Notes under the pieces: generated by a model | The model's database searches: none | What the model saw: only the letters and a program-made list of their open reading frames with translations | Told to the model about the DNA's origin: nothing | Position numbers and translations under genes: made by a program | Shown: piece after piece, positions 22,314-28,005 of the stretch | How positions within the stretch are numbered: the first letter of the stretch is position 1 | Layout: each line of letters starts with the position of its first letter | Assembly (NCBI GenBank): GCA_000467935.1 | Contig: KI259852.1 | Coordinates: 81,917 to 117,017, forward strand | Source: Peptostreptococcaceae bacterium oral taxon 113 str. W5053 | GTDB taxonomy: Bacteria > Bacillota > Clostridia > Tissierellales > Peptoniphilaceae | Reading direction: 5' to 3' | Length of the DNA: 35,101 nt

Positions 22314-22343
22314 TTGTATTTCAAGCTGAGCGTATGCTATACT
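22314..22343 (+). promoter_or_regulatory. Possible rightward promoter between integrase and fic
   Basis: TTGTAT (22314-22319), an 18-bp spacer and TATACT (22338-22343) resemble a vegetative promoter on the plus strand. No plus-strand gene follows, but a strong plus-strand terminator lies at 22388-22425. The -35 box is weak. Confidence 0.4.
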
Positions 22344-22378
22344 AAAGGTGAGCTTTTGAGGTATAGCAATATACGCTC
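22328..22378. repeat. Large interrupted inverted repeat upstream of integrase
   Basis: GAGCGTAT (22328-22335) pairs with ATACGCTC (22371-22378), and GCTATAC (22336-22342) with GTATAGC (22361-22367), leaving a 3-base bulge and an 18-base loop. It covers the region before the integrase start (minus strand) and the -10 box of the possible rightward promoter. It may be an operator for control of int or an RNA structure. Confidence 0.7.
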
Positions 22379-22425
22379 TATGGTCTTATCTCTCGTTTTG
22401 TTGGCGCAAAACGGGGGATTTTTTT
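22350..22425 (+). ncRNA. Candidate small RNA, about 75 nt, between int and fic
   Basis: A plus-strand transcript from the promoter at 22314-22343 would run to a strong intrinsic terminator: ATCTCTCGTTTTG (22388-22400) with CAAAACGGGGGAT (22407-22419), 13 bp with two wobbles, then Ts to 22425. On the minus strand this hairpin has no T-run, so it does not serve fic. It contains no convincing ORF. The terminator is well supported; the RNA itself is inferred. Confidence 0.4.
22388..22425 (+). terminator. Strong plus-strand terminator in the int-fic gap
   Basis: A 13-bp stem around TTGGCG followed by seven Ts. It points toward the fic 3' end, although both flanking genes are on the minus strand. 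It may end a small RNA or stop stray late transcription running from attP. Confidence 0.8.
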
Positions 22426-22987
22426 ATTCTTCCATTTTAAAGATGTCGATATCGCCCATGTCTTCATAGCGATAAGAGGATTGGATGCCGCGCATATAGA
22501 CCTCTCTGTTTTCGATATCTTCGGTGAGGGCATTGACTAAAAGGGTTTTCAGTTCCAAAGGATTGACAGGAGAGCGTTCCATGGCAGAGAGATAGTCCGT
22601 CTTGTCGACTTTTGTCCAGTCAATGCATTTTCCAAGTTTGGCTTTTAAAATTTCATCAAGCCAGATCCTGGTGGCACGCCCATTGCCTTCACGAAAAGGA
22701 TGGGCAACATTCATTTCCACATACTTTTCTATGATTTCATCAAATGTGTCTTGGGGCATTTTTTCAATAATTTTAAGGTTTTGCTCTAAGAACAGGACGG
22801 GGGCAAAACGAAAGTTTCCTTTTGAAAGATTGACCGTACGTAATTCTCCGGCGAAATCAAAGACATCTTGAAAAAGATATGCATGGATACGTCTAAGCTC
22901 TTTTACCGTGCCTGCATCTTTAGATTGTAAAAGATTATTGTCCCAAAGTTCAACGGCTCGGCGTTTGGTGATATATTCTTCATTCAT
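22424..22987 (-). CDS. fic: Fic-domain protein, class III, putative AMP-transferase
   Basis: Fic enzymes usually transfer AMP from ATP to a target protein. The 187-aa protein has the full motif HPFREGNGR (96-104) with catalytic His96. The flap region is around KGNFRF (56-61). Near the C-terminus IQSSYRYEDM contains Ser171-x-x-x-Glu175, which matches the autoinhibitory helix of class III Fic proteins such as Neisseria NmFic, although the residue after Glu is Asp. The enzyme is therefore probably self-inhibited and needs no separate antitoxin. ATG 22987 has AAAGGA upstream. It lies between integrase and the membrane nuclease in the lysogeny operon, as an accessory gene. Confidence 0.92.
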   Translation of the reverse strand: MNEEYITKRRAVELWDNNLLQSKDAGTVKELRRIHAYLFQDVFDFAGELRTVNLSKGNFRFAPVLFLEQNLKIIEKMPQDTFDEIIEKYVEMNVAHPFREGNGRATRIWLDEILKAKLGKCIDWTKVDKTDYLSAMERSPVNPLELKTLLVNALTEDIENREVYMRGIQSSYRYEDMGDIDIFKMEE

Positions 22988-23058
22988 TTTTTTTGTTCCT
23001 TTCATTATTTCCGGAGTTTATCTTTTTTGGAATAAAAAAATATGTATTCTATTTAAAT

Positions 23059-24300
23059 TTACGGATTACATTTTTTACAGGGCTTATACCCGGCGTTAAT
23101 GGCATCTTCTCTCGTTTCAACAAAAAGCTTATTCCCTTCGTTCATGTTGTCTACGGAAGAACATGTTATTCTGTGGAATTTTCCTGTGCCGGTGTTGCAA
23201 ACGTATTTATATTCAACTTCTTTCGGTTGTTCCTGTTCCGGCTTTGGATTGTCCGGAGCTTCAGAAACCGGATCTTGTTGTGTGTTTTGTTGCGGTGCCC
23301 AGACTCCGCTTTGTTCATTTTTTGCATGGCTTTGTGCTTCTTCCAATTCTTTTTGATGTGAAGTATCCGGAGGGTAGGATTTTGCAACAGCGTATCCGTC
23401 GTGAACAATTTTATAATTATAGCAATCTTTTGTAAAATCCGCCGTTTTAGCCAGCCATACATAGGCTAAAAGCCTTCCGAAAGAGTCCGTTTCGTTTTTA
23501 TCCTTTTGTAAGTATACGGTTTTGTTTAATAAATTGTCGGAGGTGTATTGTGTGGCTTCTTTGGATAAGGCATCTCCTTTTTCGGGACAGTCCAGCCCGA
23601 TAAACCGCACTTTATCAATTTCTCCGTTTTTGCCTGTTACTTCGATTGTATCTCCGTCAATGATTTTTGTAACCTGAACTTCTTTGAAATCGTCGTTTTC
23701 CGTTTCTTTCGGATTATCCGTATTTGTTTTTTGTTCTTTTTTATCGGGCGTTTCTTTTTTCGTATTTTGTTCTTTTGCGAGGTTATTTTTCGGTGTTTCC
23801 GGTTGTTTGCCAATCTCGGTTGCAAGACCTACCGTCCACAAAAGACCGACAACTATTAAAATTGGGATAGAAATAAATTTACTTTTCTTTTTACTTTTTA
23901 AAAGCTTTAAGGTTATCGGTAAAAACAATACCAAGGATCCAAGGATTACTAAAAAACTTATCTTTGTAATCGCGGCAAAAAAGTATAAGATAGCTGAAAT
24001 GATGATGAATAAAAAGCTTGATTTATTGTTCTTTTTTCTTTTGTGTCTTCTGTTTCGTTCTGTGCGTTCTTCATGCGGTCGGTTGTTTGACTCTTCTTTT
24101 GACTTAATATTGTCAAATACTGATGTAGTCGTTTGGTGATACACTTTATTGTAAACAGCTTTTTTCGGATCCTTTATCATGCCGACGCCTTTCTTCCCAT
24201 ATCCCGGAACGACTGTCCTCTTTAGTGTTCTTTTTAATTTTCCGGTTGTTCTTGCTTTAAACGATTTTTTTAAGCTTGGCGTGCGAATTCCGATTTTCAT
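23059..24300 (-). CDS. Membrane-anchored thermonuclease (SNase-like) with C-terminal Ada-like metal-binding motif
   Basis: The 413-aa protein has a basic N-terminal region (1-92), hydrophobic segments (about 95-113, 114-134 and 142-160), a Lys/Glu/Asn/Pro linker (165-205) and a staphylococcal-nuclease domain (207-335). Catalytic-type residues are present: Asp217 (IIDGDTIEV), Arg232, Asp237 and Glu240 (VRFIGLDCPE), and Arg276 (SFGRLLAY). The end (366-413) has the pattern of an Ada-like or calcium/zinc-binding tail: VCNTGTGKFHRITC ... YKPCKKC. The nuclease could face outward, depending on topology. AAAGGAAA precedes the ATG. It lies 14 bases after the repressor, so it is probably made in lysogens. 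Confidence 0.9.
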   Translation of the reverse strand: MKIGIRTPSLKKSFKARTTGKLKRTLKRTVVPGYGKKGVGMIKDPKKAVYNKVYHQTTTSVFDNIKSKEESNNRPHEERTERNRRHKRKKNNKSSFLFIIISAILYFFAAITKISFLVILGSLVLFLPITLKLLKSKKKSKFISIPILIVVGLLWTVGLATEIGKQPETPKNNLAKEQNTKKETPDKKEQKTNTDNPKETENDDFKEVQVTKIIDGDTIEVTGKNGEIDKVRFIGLDCPEKGDALSKEATQYTSDNLLNKTVYLQKDKNETDSFGRLLAYVWLAKTADFTKDCYNYKIVHDGYAVAKSYPPDTSHQKELEEAQSHAKNEQSGVWAPQQNTQQDPVSEAPDNPKPEQEQPKEVEYKYVCNTGTGKFHRITCSSVDNMNEGNKLFVETREDAINAGYKPCKKCNP

Positions 24301-24314
24301 TGTGATTTCCTTTC

Positions 24315-24968
24315 TTAAAATTTTCTTCTTACTTCTACAACTTTTCCCGCGATGGTGACTTCGCCGGGGTGGGTGTATGTTGTTGGAGGGTAGTTCGGGT
24401 TTTCCGGCTGCAAGGTGATGGAGTTGTCCGTCAGTTTAATTCGTTTTAGTGTGGCGTCAAATCCGTTGACGTAACAGGCGCAAATATCTCCGTTTTCCGC
24501 CGTGTTTTGCAGTTGAATGACTACGGTGTCTCCATCTAAAAACAAAGGATACATGGAGTCGCCGGATACTTTTAATCCTACGTACTTTTTTCCTCCTTTC
24601 GTCCAATCCGCAGGGATGTCGATGTATCCAAGTATATTTTCAACGGCTTCCATGGCAAATCCCGCGGGAATGGTTCCTACAACGGGGATATTGACGGAAT
24701 TGGATAAGTCTACAAACTCAAAATCTTCATTATTGACTTTATTTTCTTTTATATCGATTAGTTCAGAGCGGGATATATTAAAGAAACGGCAAATGCCGTC
24801 CACTTTATCCATTCTAGGCATGTTATATCCTTTAACATAATTATTTATAGTTGTGTTACTTACTCCAATGAACTTAGCTAACTCTACTTGAGTTGCACTT
24901 TTTTCCTTCAATAGTTTAGAAAGATTTGCCGAAAAAATTAATTGTATATCTTTTTCCTTTCTCTCCAT
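24315..24968 (-). CDS. CI-like lysogeny repressor, HTH plus S24 peptidase
   Basis: The repressor keeps the lytic genes off. The 217-aa protein has an HTH_3 domain (residues ~10-70; KEKSATQVELAKFIGVSNTT) and a LexA-like C-terminal domain with Ser138 (SGDSMYP), Lys175 (TLKRI) and the Ala102-Gly103 bond in GTIPAGFA as cleavage site. It should self-cleave when RecA is activated, linking induction to DNA damage. ATG 24968 has AAGGAGG six bases upstream; the longer frame to 24986 is not needed. It is transcribed from the leftward promoter at 24992-25020, divergent to cro. Confidence 0.94.
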   Translation of the reverse strand: MERKEKDIQLIFSANLSKLLKEKSATQVELAKFIGVSNTTINNYVKGYNMPRMDKVDGICRFFNISRSELIDIKENKVNNEDFEFVDLSNSVNIPVVGTIPAGFAMEAVENILGYIDIPADWTKGGKKYVGLKVSGDSMYPLFLDGDTVVIQLQNTAENGDICACYVNGFDATLKRIKLTDNSITLQPENPNYPPTTYTHPGEVTIAGKVVEVRRKF

Positions 24969-24991
24969 AAAAATACCTCCTTGCAACTCTT

Positions 24992-25020
24992 ATTATAAAC
25001 CTAAACTTTAATTTATACAA
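24992..25020 (-). promoter_or_regulatory. Leftward repressor promoter with operator in the spacer
   Basis: On the minus strand TTGTAT (25015-25020), a 17-bp spacer and TATAAT (24992-24997) form the promoter for the repressor gene. The spacer contains an operator-like TTAAAGTTTAGG (within 25000-25012), related to the boxes at 25038-25052 and 25067-25081. This gives autoregulation by the repressor. Confidence 0.85.
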
Positions 25021-25081
25021 GTAAAAAAATAAAAAAATAAAGTTAAAGTTAAAAAAACTCTTGACATAAAGTTAAACTTGA
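25000..25081. promoter_or_regulatory. Switch operators O1-O3 sharing a TAAAGTT core
   Basis: Three sites share a core: O1 25000-25015 (minus strand, AAATTAAAGTTTAGG), O2 25038-25052 (TAAAGTTAAAGTTAA) and O3 25067-25081 (TAAAGTTAAACTTGA). O3 contains the palindrome AAGTTAAACTT. O1 and O3 each sit in the spacer of one of the divergent promoters, and O2 lies in between, as in lambda-type switches. Confidence 0.7.
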
Positions 25082-25089
25082 TTTATACT
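25061..25089 (+). promoter_or_regulatory. Rightward early promoter with operator O3 in the spacer
   Basis: TTGACA (25061-25066), 17 bp and TATACT (25084-25089) are near consensus. Repressor bound at O3 would block RNA polymerase directly. It drives cro and the early genes. Confidence 0.92.
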
Positions 25090-25123
25090 GATGTCAACGG
25101 GAGTAATGGAGGTGATAAAAACC

Positions 25124-25333
25124 ATGAGCAATTTCAAGATTACACTGAAAGCGGCAAGAGTAAACGCAGGACTTACACAAAAGGAAATAGCTGAAATTTT
25201 GAATCGATCGGAAAGTACGATCATCAACTGGGAAAATGGGAAAACAAAAATTTCTGTTATGGATTTCAAAAGGCTATGCTCTGCTCTGAACGTAAACGAA
25301 AGCGAAATTTTTTTGCCGTATAAATCAAGTTAA
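25124..25333 (+). CDS. Cro-like HTH regulator
   Basis: The 69-aa protein is a single HTH_3 domain (LKAARVNAGLTQKEIAEILN, then ESTIINWENGKTKIS), the expected size for a Cro. It is divergent from the repressor gene and transcribed from the rightward promoter at 25061-25089. ATG 25124 follows GGAGGTG by nine bases; upstream in-frame ATG 25091 lies within the promoter's start region and is unlikely. Its expected job is to shut the repressor promoter during lytic growth. A further operator-like palindrome overlaps its stop codon (25324-25340). Confidence 0.88.
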   Translation: MSNFKITLKAARVNAGLTQKEIAEILNRSESTIINWENGKTKISVMDFKRLCSALNVNESEIFLPYKSS

Positions 25334-25340
25334 AGTTGAT
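25324..25340. promoter_or_regulatory. Operator-like palindrome at the cro 3' end
   Basis: ATCAAGTTAAAGTTGAT: ATCAA and TTGAT arms around GTTAAAG, sharing AAGTTAAAGTT with the switch operators. It may let the repressor or Cro act downstream of cro. Confidence 0.55.
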
Positions 25341-25364
25341 TTTTAAAAAACAAAAGGAGGAGAG

Positions 25365-25529
25365 ATGGAAAAAAGAACGGTGTTTGAAAAAGCTCTTGTA
25401 TTGAAACAAGAGCCTTGTGAGGAGGATTTATTACATTTGATTGAAAAACTTAATCCGAATGATTTAAGTAAATTATATTTTTTCGTTGTCGGGATTTTGA
25501 CAACAAGAGGTTATGAATTTGTCGATTGA
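25365..25529 (+). CDS. Small early protein, 54 aa
   Basis: The ORF starts at ATG 25365, behind a perfect AAAGGAGGAG site, and ends at 25529. The product is MEKRTVFEKALVLKQEP at the start, an acidic helical middle, then a hydrophobic stretch YFFVVGILTTRGY. No family is recognised. Its 3' end overlaps the 3' end of the convergent XRE gene by 57 bases, so read-through in either direction could interfere. It is the second gene of the rightward early transcript. Confidence 0.7.
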   Translation: MEKRTVFEKALVLKQEPCEEDLLHLIEKLNPNDLSKLYFFVVGILTTRGYEFVD

Positions 25530-25841
25530 AGCTTTGTCCGTGTCTGATAGTTCAAGGTATGTTTTTACGAGGTTTACTTGGAACTCTGTAAGGCTGAATT
25601 GTTTTTGTACATCAGATAAGAATTCATTTTTTGTTTGGTTGAACATGTCACCTTCTCCGGTGCGTAGCCAATTTTCGTTGACGTTGTAGGTTGTGCAAAT
25701 TAATTTAATCATTTGTTCGGACAAACCGTTTTTTCCTGTTTCAATTCTCGATATCGCGTTTCTTTGTACCCCTAAAGGTTCGGCGAATTTTTCGCCGGAT
25801 AAGCCAAGGGCTTGTCTTAATTCCTTTACTCTTTGGTTCAT
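25473..25841 (-). CDS. Second XRE-family repressor
   Basis: The 122-aa protein has an N-terminal HTH of the XRE kind (RVKELRQALGLSGEKFAEPL, then NAISRIETGKNGLSEQMIKL) followed by NVNENWLRTGEGDMF, a common signature of small prophage regulators. The C-terminal ~50 residues are helical and probably mediate dimerisation; there is no peptidase domain. AAGGAGGG precedes the ATG. It has its own minus-strand promoter and faces away from a consensus plus-strand promoter with phased AGATACT repeats, which it probably represses. A second switch within one temperate phage is unusual. Confidence 0.88.
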   Translation of the reverse strand: MNQRVKELRQALGLSGEKFAEPLGVQRNAISRIETGKNGLSEQMIKLICTTYNVNENWLRTGEGDMFNQTKNEFLSDVQKQFSLTEFQVNLVKTYLELSDTDKASIDKFITSCCQNPDNEKI

Positions 25842-25863
25842 TTAGCTCCCTCCTTATAGATTA

Positions 25864-25892
25864 AGTATAAGGGAGAAGTAAAAAAAAATCAA
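25864..25892 (-). promoter_or_regulatory. Promoter of the second XRE gene
   Basis: On the minus strand TTGATT (25887-25892), a 17-bp spacer and TATACT (25864-25869) lie just upstream of the XRE start. Confidence 0.75.
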
Positions 25893-25923
25893 GAAAAAAG
25901 TGAATAATAAATACAAAAAATGG

Positions 25924-25952
25924 TTGACAAAGATACTAATAGATACTATAAT
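25924..25952 (+). promoter_or_regulatory. Perfect-consensus rightward promoter with phased AGATAC repeats
   Basis: TTGACA (25924-25929), a 17-bp spacer and TATAAT (25947-25952). AGATACT occurs at 25931-25937 and 25941-25947, and AGATAC at 25962-25967: steps of 10 and 21 bp, i.e. one and two helical turns. These are probable binding sites of the divergent XRE protein. Confidence 0.92.
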
Positions 25953-25989
25953 GTGAATATAAGATACAGAGAAAGGAGATGAAAAGAGG

Positions 25990-26118
25990 ATGAGTAAACA
26001 AAAAAAGAAGTCTGATAACAAACTGCTCCAACTGGCTTTAGCCACAGCACTGGTTAGCCTAATCGAAAAAATCATAGAGCTTGTTATCAAACTTCTTGAA
26101 ATCATAGGGGGCAATTAA
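25990..26118 (+). CDS. Hydrophobic amphipathic micropeptide, 42 aa
   Basis: This first ORF behind the consensus promoter codes a peptide with a basic start (MSKQKKKSDN) and a long hydrophobic, amphipathic helix (LLQLALATALVSLIEKIIEL, continuing to the end). Overlapping ribosome sites (AGAGGA, and AAAGGAG further upstream) precede ATG 25990. The shape is that of small membrane-active peptides, but I recognise no toxin family. A perfect G/C hairpin (26107-26124) overlaps the stop. It may be a membrane peptide of the early phase or a type-I-like toxin; the second is speculation. Confidence 0.65.
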   Translation: MSKQKKKSDNKLLQLALATALVSLIEKIIELVIKLLEIIGGN

Positions 26119-26124
26119 GCCCCC
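26107..26124 (+). promoter_or_regulatory. Perfect GGGGGC/GCCCCC hairpin over the micropeptide stop codon
   Basis: GGGGGC (26107-26112) and GCCCCC (26119-26124) enclose AATTAA, which contains the end of the last codon and the stop. The T-run is poor, so it may act as an attenuator, an RNA-stability element or a pause site rather than a full terminator. Confidence 0.6.
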
Positions 26125-26146
26125 GAATAACTCATCTTTATTATAT

Positions 26147-26245
26147 ATGAATGACAAGTTAAAAACAATAGAAAGAATTTTAAAGGTAAGTATTATCGTA
26201 TCCATTATTAATATTTTTTTAACTGTGATTGATTTTTTGAAATAG
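26147..26245 (+). CDS. Possible single-span membrane micropeptide, 32 aa
   Basis: ATG 26147 opens a 32-codon frame: a short charged start (MNDKLKTIERILK) and a hydrophobic span (VSIIVSIINIFLTVIDFL). No ribosome site is seen before it. It lies between the 42-aa peptide and the next gene. The frame may be chance in AT-rich DNA; the hydrophobic character next to another hydrophobic micropeptide is the only support. Confidence 0.3.
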   Translation: MNDKLKTIERILKVSIIVSIINIFLTVIDFLK

Positions 26246-26268
26246 GGGGTTTTTGCATGGAGGTTTTA

Positions 26269-26400
26269 ATGTATAACGAGGATGAAAAGCTGCAAGCTAA
26301 AAGGGTTGCTGAAGATTTGACGACTATGAACGATAAGGAGTTAAACAATCTTTATTGGTTAATGCAAGGGATGAAGATTGCAAGGGGTTGTCGAGAGTAG
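26269..26400 (+). CDS. Small early protein, 43 aa
   Basis: ATG 26269 is five bases after GGAGG; an in-frame ATG at 26257 is the alternative. The product is a charged helical protein (EDEKLQAKRVAEDLTTMNDK, then LYWLMQGMKIARG). The segment is of the type seen in small prophage regulators, but no family is named. It is in the early rightward transcript, upstream of the 61-aa gene. Confidence 0.6.
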   Translation: MYNEDEKLQAKRVAEDLTTMNDKELNNLYWLMQGMKIARGCRE

Positions 26401-26437
26401 GAGAGAAGGCAAAGAAACAAAAGGAGGAGAGGAGCGT

Positions 26438-26623
26438 ATGAGCATAGGAAAAGAGATAGCTTCAAAAAATTTGGTTAATGAACTTATATCAAGGGGTGCG
26501 AGATATTACGATGCCGAACGATATGGAACTTTCGAAACGGTTATAAAAAAGAAATACTCAACCGATATGGAAGTTGAGTATCCTAAGAGGGTTTTGGTGC
26601 TGGATCATCTTGATTTTAAGTAA
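26438..26623 (+). CDS. Small early protein, 61 aa, unknown function
   Basis: ATG 26438 lies after a long purine run AAGGAGGAGAGGAG; the open frame back to 26378 has no better start. The protein (GKEIASKNLVNELISRGARY, then ETVIKKKYSTDMEVEYPKRV) is soluble and mixed helix/strand. I do not recognise it. Its last 19 bases overlap the convergent YozE-like gene. Confidence 0.65.
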   Translation: MSIGKEIASKNLVNELISRGARYYDAERYGTFETVIKKKYSTDMEVEYPKRVLVLDHLDFK

Positions 26624-26817
26624 TAATCCCAGGCGTTTTCGAATGTTTCGATGGCGTCCTTGCACGCTCGTCTATTTCGAAGATAGCGCCTGATTATTTC
26701 TTTATCGTTTTCTTTTGGAAATCTTGAATCCGTTTTTATGTCTTTTGCCAGGTCACCGATAGGTAAATCCACGGATTCAAATTTCACAATCCAATTTCGA
26801 AAAGATATTTTAGCCAC
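26605..26817 (-). CDS. YozE-like (YozE_SAM_like) protein, reversed cassette
   Basis: The 70-aa protein matches the YozE SAM-like pattern: SFRNWIVKFESVDLPIGDLAKD (a helix with the GDLAKDI turn), then FPKEND, a basic helix and a final FENAWDYYLKSR. The family is small, helical and of unknown function in Firmicutes. It starts at GTG behind GGAAAGGAGGTG. It is opposite to the surrounding early genes and has its own extended -10 promoter at 26841-26849, which is inside a repeated sequence also found before the DUF2513-like gene. It was probably acquired as a cassette. Confidence 0.85.
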   Translation of the reverse strand: MAKISFRNWIVKFESVDLPIGDLAKDIKTDSRFPKENDKEIIRRYLRNRRACKDAIETFENAWDYYLKSR

Positions 26818-26839
26818 ACAGGCACCTCCTTTCCGATTT

Positions 26840-26890
26840 GATTATAACAGATTGGAGAGGAGCGAGGAAAAACAAACAAAAGGAGGAGAA
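26840..26890. repeat. Promoter-bearing repeat, copy 1
   Basis: This segment and 27416-27472 share GATTATAACAGATT, then GAGAGGAGCG, then an A-rich run ending in AGGAGGAGA. On the minus strand it contains TGTTATAAT, an extended -10 promoter (TGN-TATAAT) for the YozE-like gene; on the plus strand it provides the ribosome site of the 26892 gene. Confidence 0.8.
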
Positions 26891-26891
26891 A

Positions 26892-27065
26892 ATGGAGAAT
26901 TACGAATTAACGGATTCTAAAGAAAAATTTGAATTAAAAATAAACGGAGTTCCCATCCGTTGTGTTATCGGTTACAAGGTTGAAGGAACTCCGTGCGTAA
27001 CAAAATTAACTGTAGAACTCGAAATTCCTAAGGAAAACATTAAAGTCCAAGTTTCGAGAGAATAA
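26892..27065 (+). CDS. Small early protein, 57 aa, unknown function
   Basis: ATG 26892 follows AGGAGGAG. The protein (ENYELTDSKEKFELKINGV, then CVIGYKVEGTPCVTKLTVEL) is predicted to be beta-rich, with two cysteines. No family is recognised. Its end overlaps the convergent DUF2513-like gene by 26 bases. It sits between two reversed cassettes. Confidence 0.65.
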   Translation: MENYELTDSKEKFELKINGVPIRCVIGYKVEGTPCVTKLTVELEIPKENIKVQVSRE

Positions 27066-27393
27066 AAGCAGAAGCAATTTGATTCATGATTTGGAGAGAA
27101 GCGGAACCTACTTTTTTTATAGCGCTCTTAGTGTGTTCGACAACTTTCGGTGAACGGATATTATCTAAAAATTGATGTCCGGACCAAGTTAATGATTTTA
27201 CGCGGATACTTATGATTCCGCTCCACACTTTTATTTCATATGAGTCAATAAAACTGGCTTCTTTCAATTTAATAAGCGTATAAAAGATATCTTCGTCGGT
27301 GTTGTTTTTGTTAAAAATTAAGCAATTCTCTAGATTGGTATTTTCTTCAATAGCTAAAAGAGTGTTGCGGACAATATCAAAATCAAGTTTCAT
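27040..27393 (-). CDS. DUF2513-like protein, reversed cassette
   Basis: The 117-aa protein has the DUF2513 pattern: MKLDFDIVRNTLLAIEEN at the start, TLIKLKEASFID in the middle, then the characteristic SLTWSGHQFLDNIRSPKVVE followed by a helical end (KVGSASLQIMNQIASAFIL). The family is common in prophages; it looks like a winged-helix protein and its function is not known. AAAGGAGATG precedes the ATG. Like the YozE-like gene it is reversed and uses an extended -10 promoter (27417-27425, minus strand) in the second copy of the repeat. Confidence 0.88.
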   Translation of the reverse strand: MKLDFDIVRNTLLAIEENTNLENCLIFNKNNTDEDIFYTLIKLKEASFIDSYEIKVWSGIISIRVKSLTWSGHQFLDNIRSPKVVEHTKSAIKKVGSASLQIMNQIASAFILSKLGL

Positions 27394-27415
27394 AAATAAT
27401 CATCTCCTTTGAGGT

Positions 27416-27472
27416 GATTATAACAGATTAGAGAGGAGCGGGGGAAAAAGAAAATAAAAAAGGAGGAGAGAA
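27416..27472. repeat. Promoter-bearing repeat, copy 2
   Basis: Second copy of the 26840-26890 sequence, with TGTTATAAT on the minus strand for the DUF2513-like gene and AAAAGGAGGAGA on the plus strand for the 27474 gene. The match is strongest over the first ~27 bases. The repeat suggests two cassettes of like structure inserted in one operon. Confidence 0.8.
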
Positions 27473-27473
27473 A

Positions 27474-27662
27474 ATGGCAATATCTGTTGAACAAGCGGCA
27501 AAGATTTTAGGAAAGGATGTCAATACGATTCGTATGGGATTGATTCAAAAAGCTTTCCCATGGGGCGCAGCGGTGCAAACCAGCGAGCGCAGATATAGTT
27601 ATGTGATTTATCCAAAGCAATTTCAAGAGCTTGTCGGAGAAGTAGAAGTAAAGGAGGGGTAA
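27474..27662 (+). CDS. Small HTH DNA-binding protein (excisionase-like)
   Basis: The 62-aa protein begins ISVEQAAKILGKDVNTIRMG, a helix-turn-helix of the MerR/excisionase kind, followed by FPWGAAVQTSERRYSYVIYPKQF (given as pattern: an aromatic wing). Its like is common in early operons of Firmicutes phages. It may be the excisionase for the integrase at 21254 or an early transcription factor; it lies far from int, so this is open. AAGGAGGAGAG precedes the ATG. It is one base from the next gene. Confidence 0.78.
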   Translation: MAISVEQAAKILGKDVNTIRMGLIQKAFPWGAAVQTSERRYSYVIYPKQFQELVGEVEVKEG

Positions 27663-27663
27663 G

Positions 27664-28005
27664 ATGTTAGATTTTTTGTTTAGTCCGGTGGCGAATTTAT
27701 TCGTCGGGTTGTTGTCGGGGGTTGTGTGTACAACACTGATTGCGGATTTTTACTACAAAGACAAAGTGTACAAGGAAAGAGCAAGGAGAGTTTCTGCAGA
27801 AGACAAGGCGGAGCTTTTACGAAGCAGGTTGGAAGCTGCGAGAGGTGAACTGTACCTTAGCAGTCAAAAAAAGACAGAGAAGGAGTATATGGATAAGATG
27901 ATGGCTTACAGCAAAGAGATGAACCGTAAGCCGATGATGACGCAAATTGTTACCAACGAAAAGGGGGAGTTTAGGGGATGCGTTCAGAAAACAGTAGTAA
28001 ATTAA
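27664..28005 (+). CDS. Membrane protein with coiled-coil tail, 113 aa
   Basis: An N-terminal membrane segment (FLFSPVANLFVGLLSGVVCT) is followed by a long charged helix (YKERARRVSAEDKAELLRSR, onward) predicted as coiled coil in the cytoplasm. I do not recognise the family. AAGGAGG precedes it, and its end overlaps the next gene by 28 bases. The early position and membrane anchor would suit a host-takeover or exclusion protein, but nothing shows it. Confidence 0.7.
   Translation: MLDFLFSPVANLFVGLLSGVVCTTLIADFYYKDKVYKERARRVSAEDKAELLRSRLEAARGELYLSSQKKTEKEYMDKMMAYSKEMNRKPMMTQIVTNEKGEFRGCVQKTVVN

Noticed and set aside
23684..24139. Plus-strand open frame of 151 codons inside the nuclease gene
   Set aside because: Antisense of the Lys/Glu-rich linker and membrane segments; no start signal and no family resemblance.
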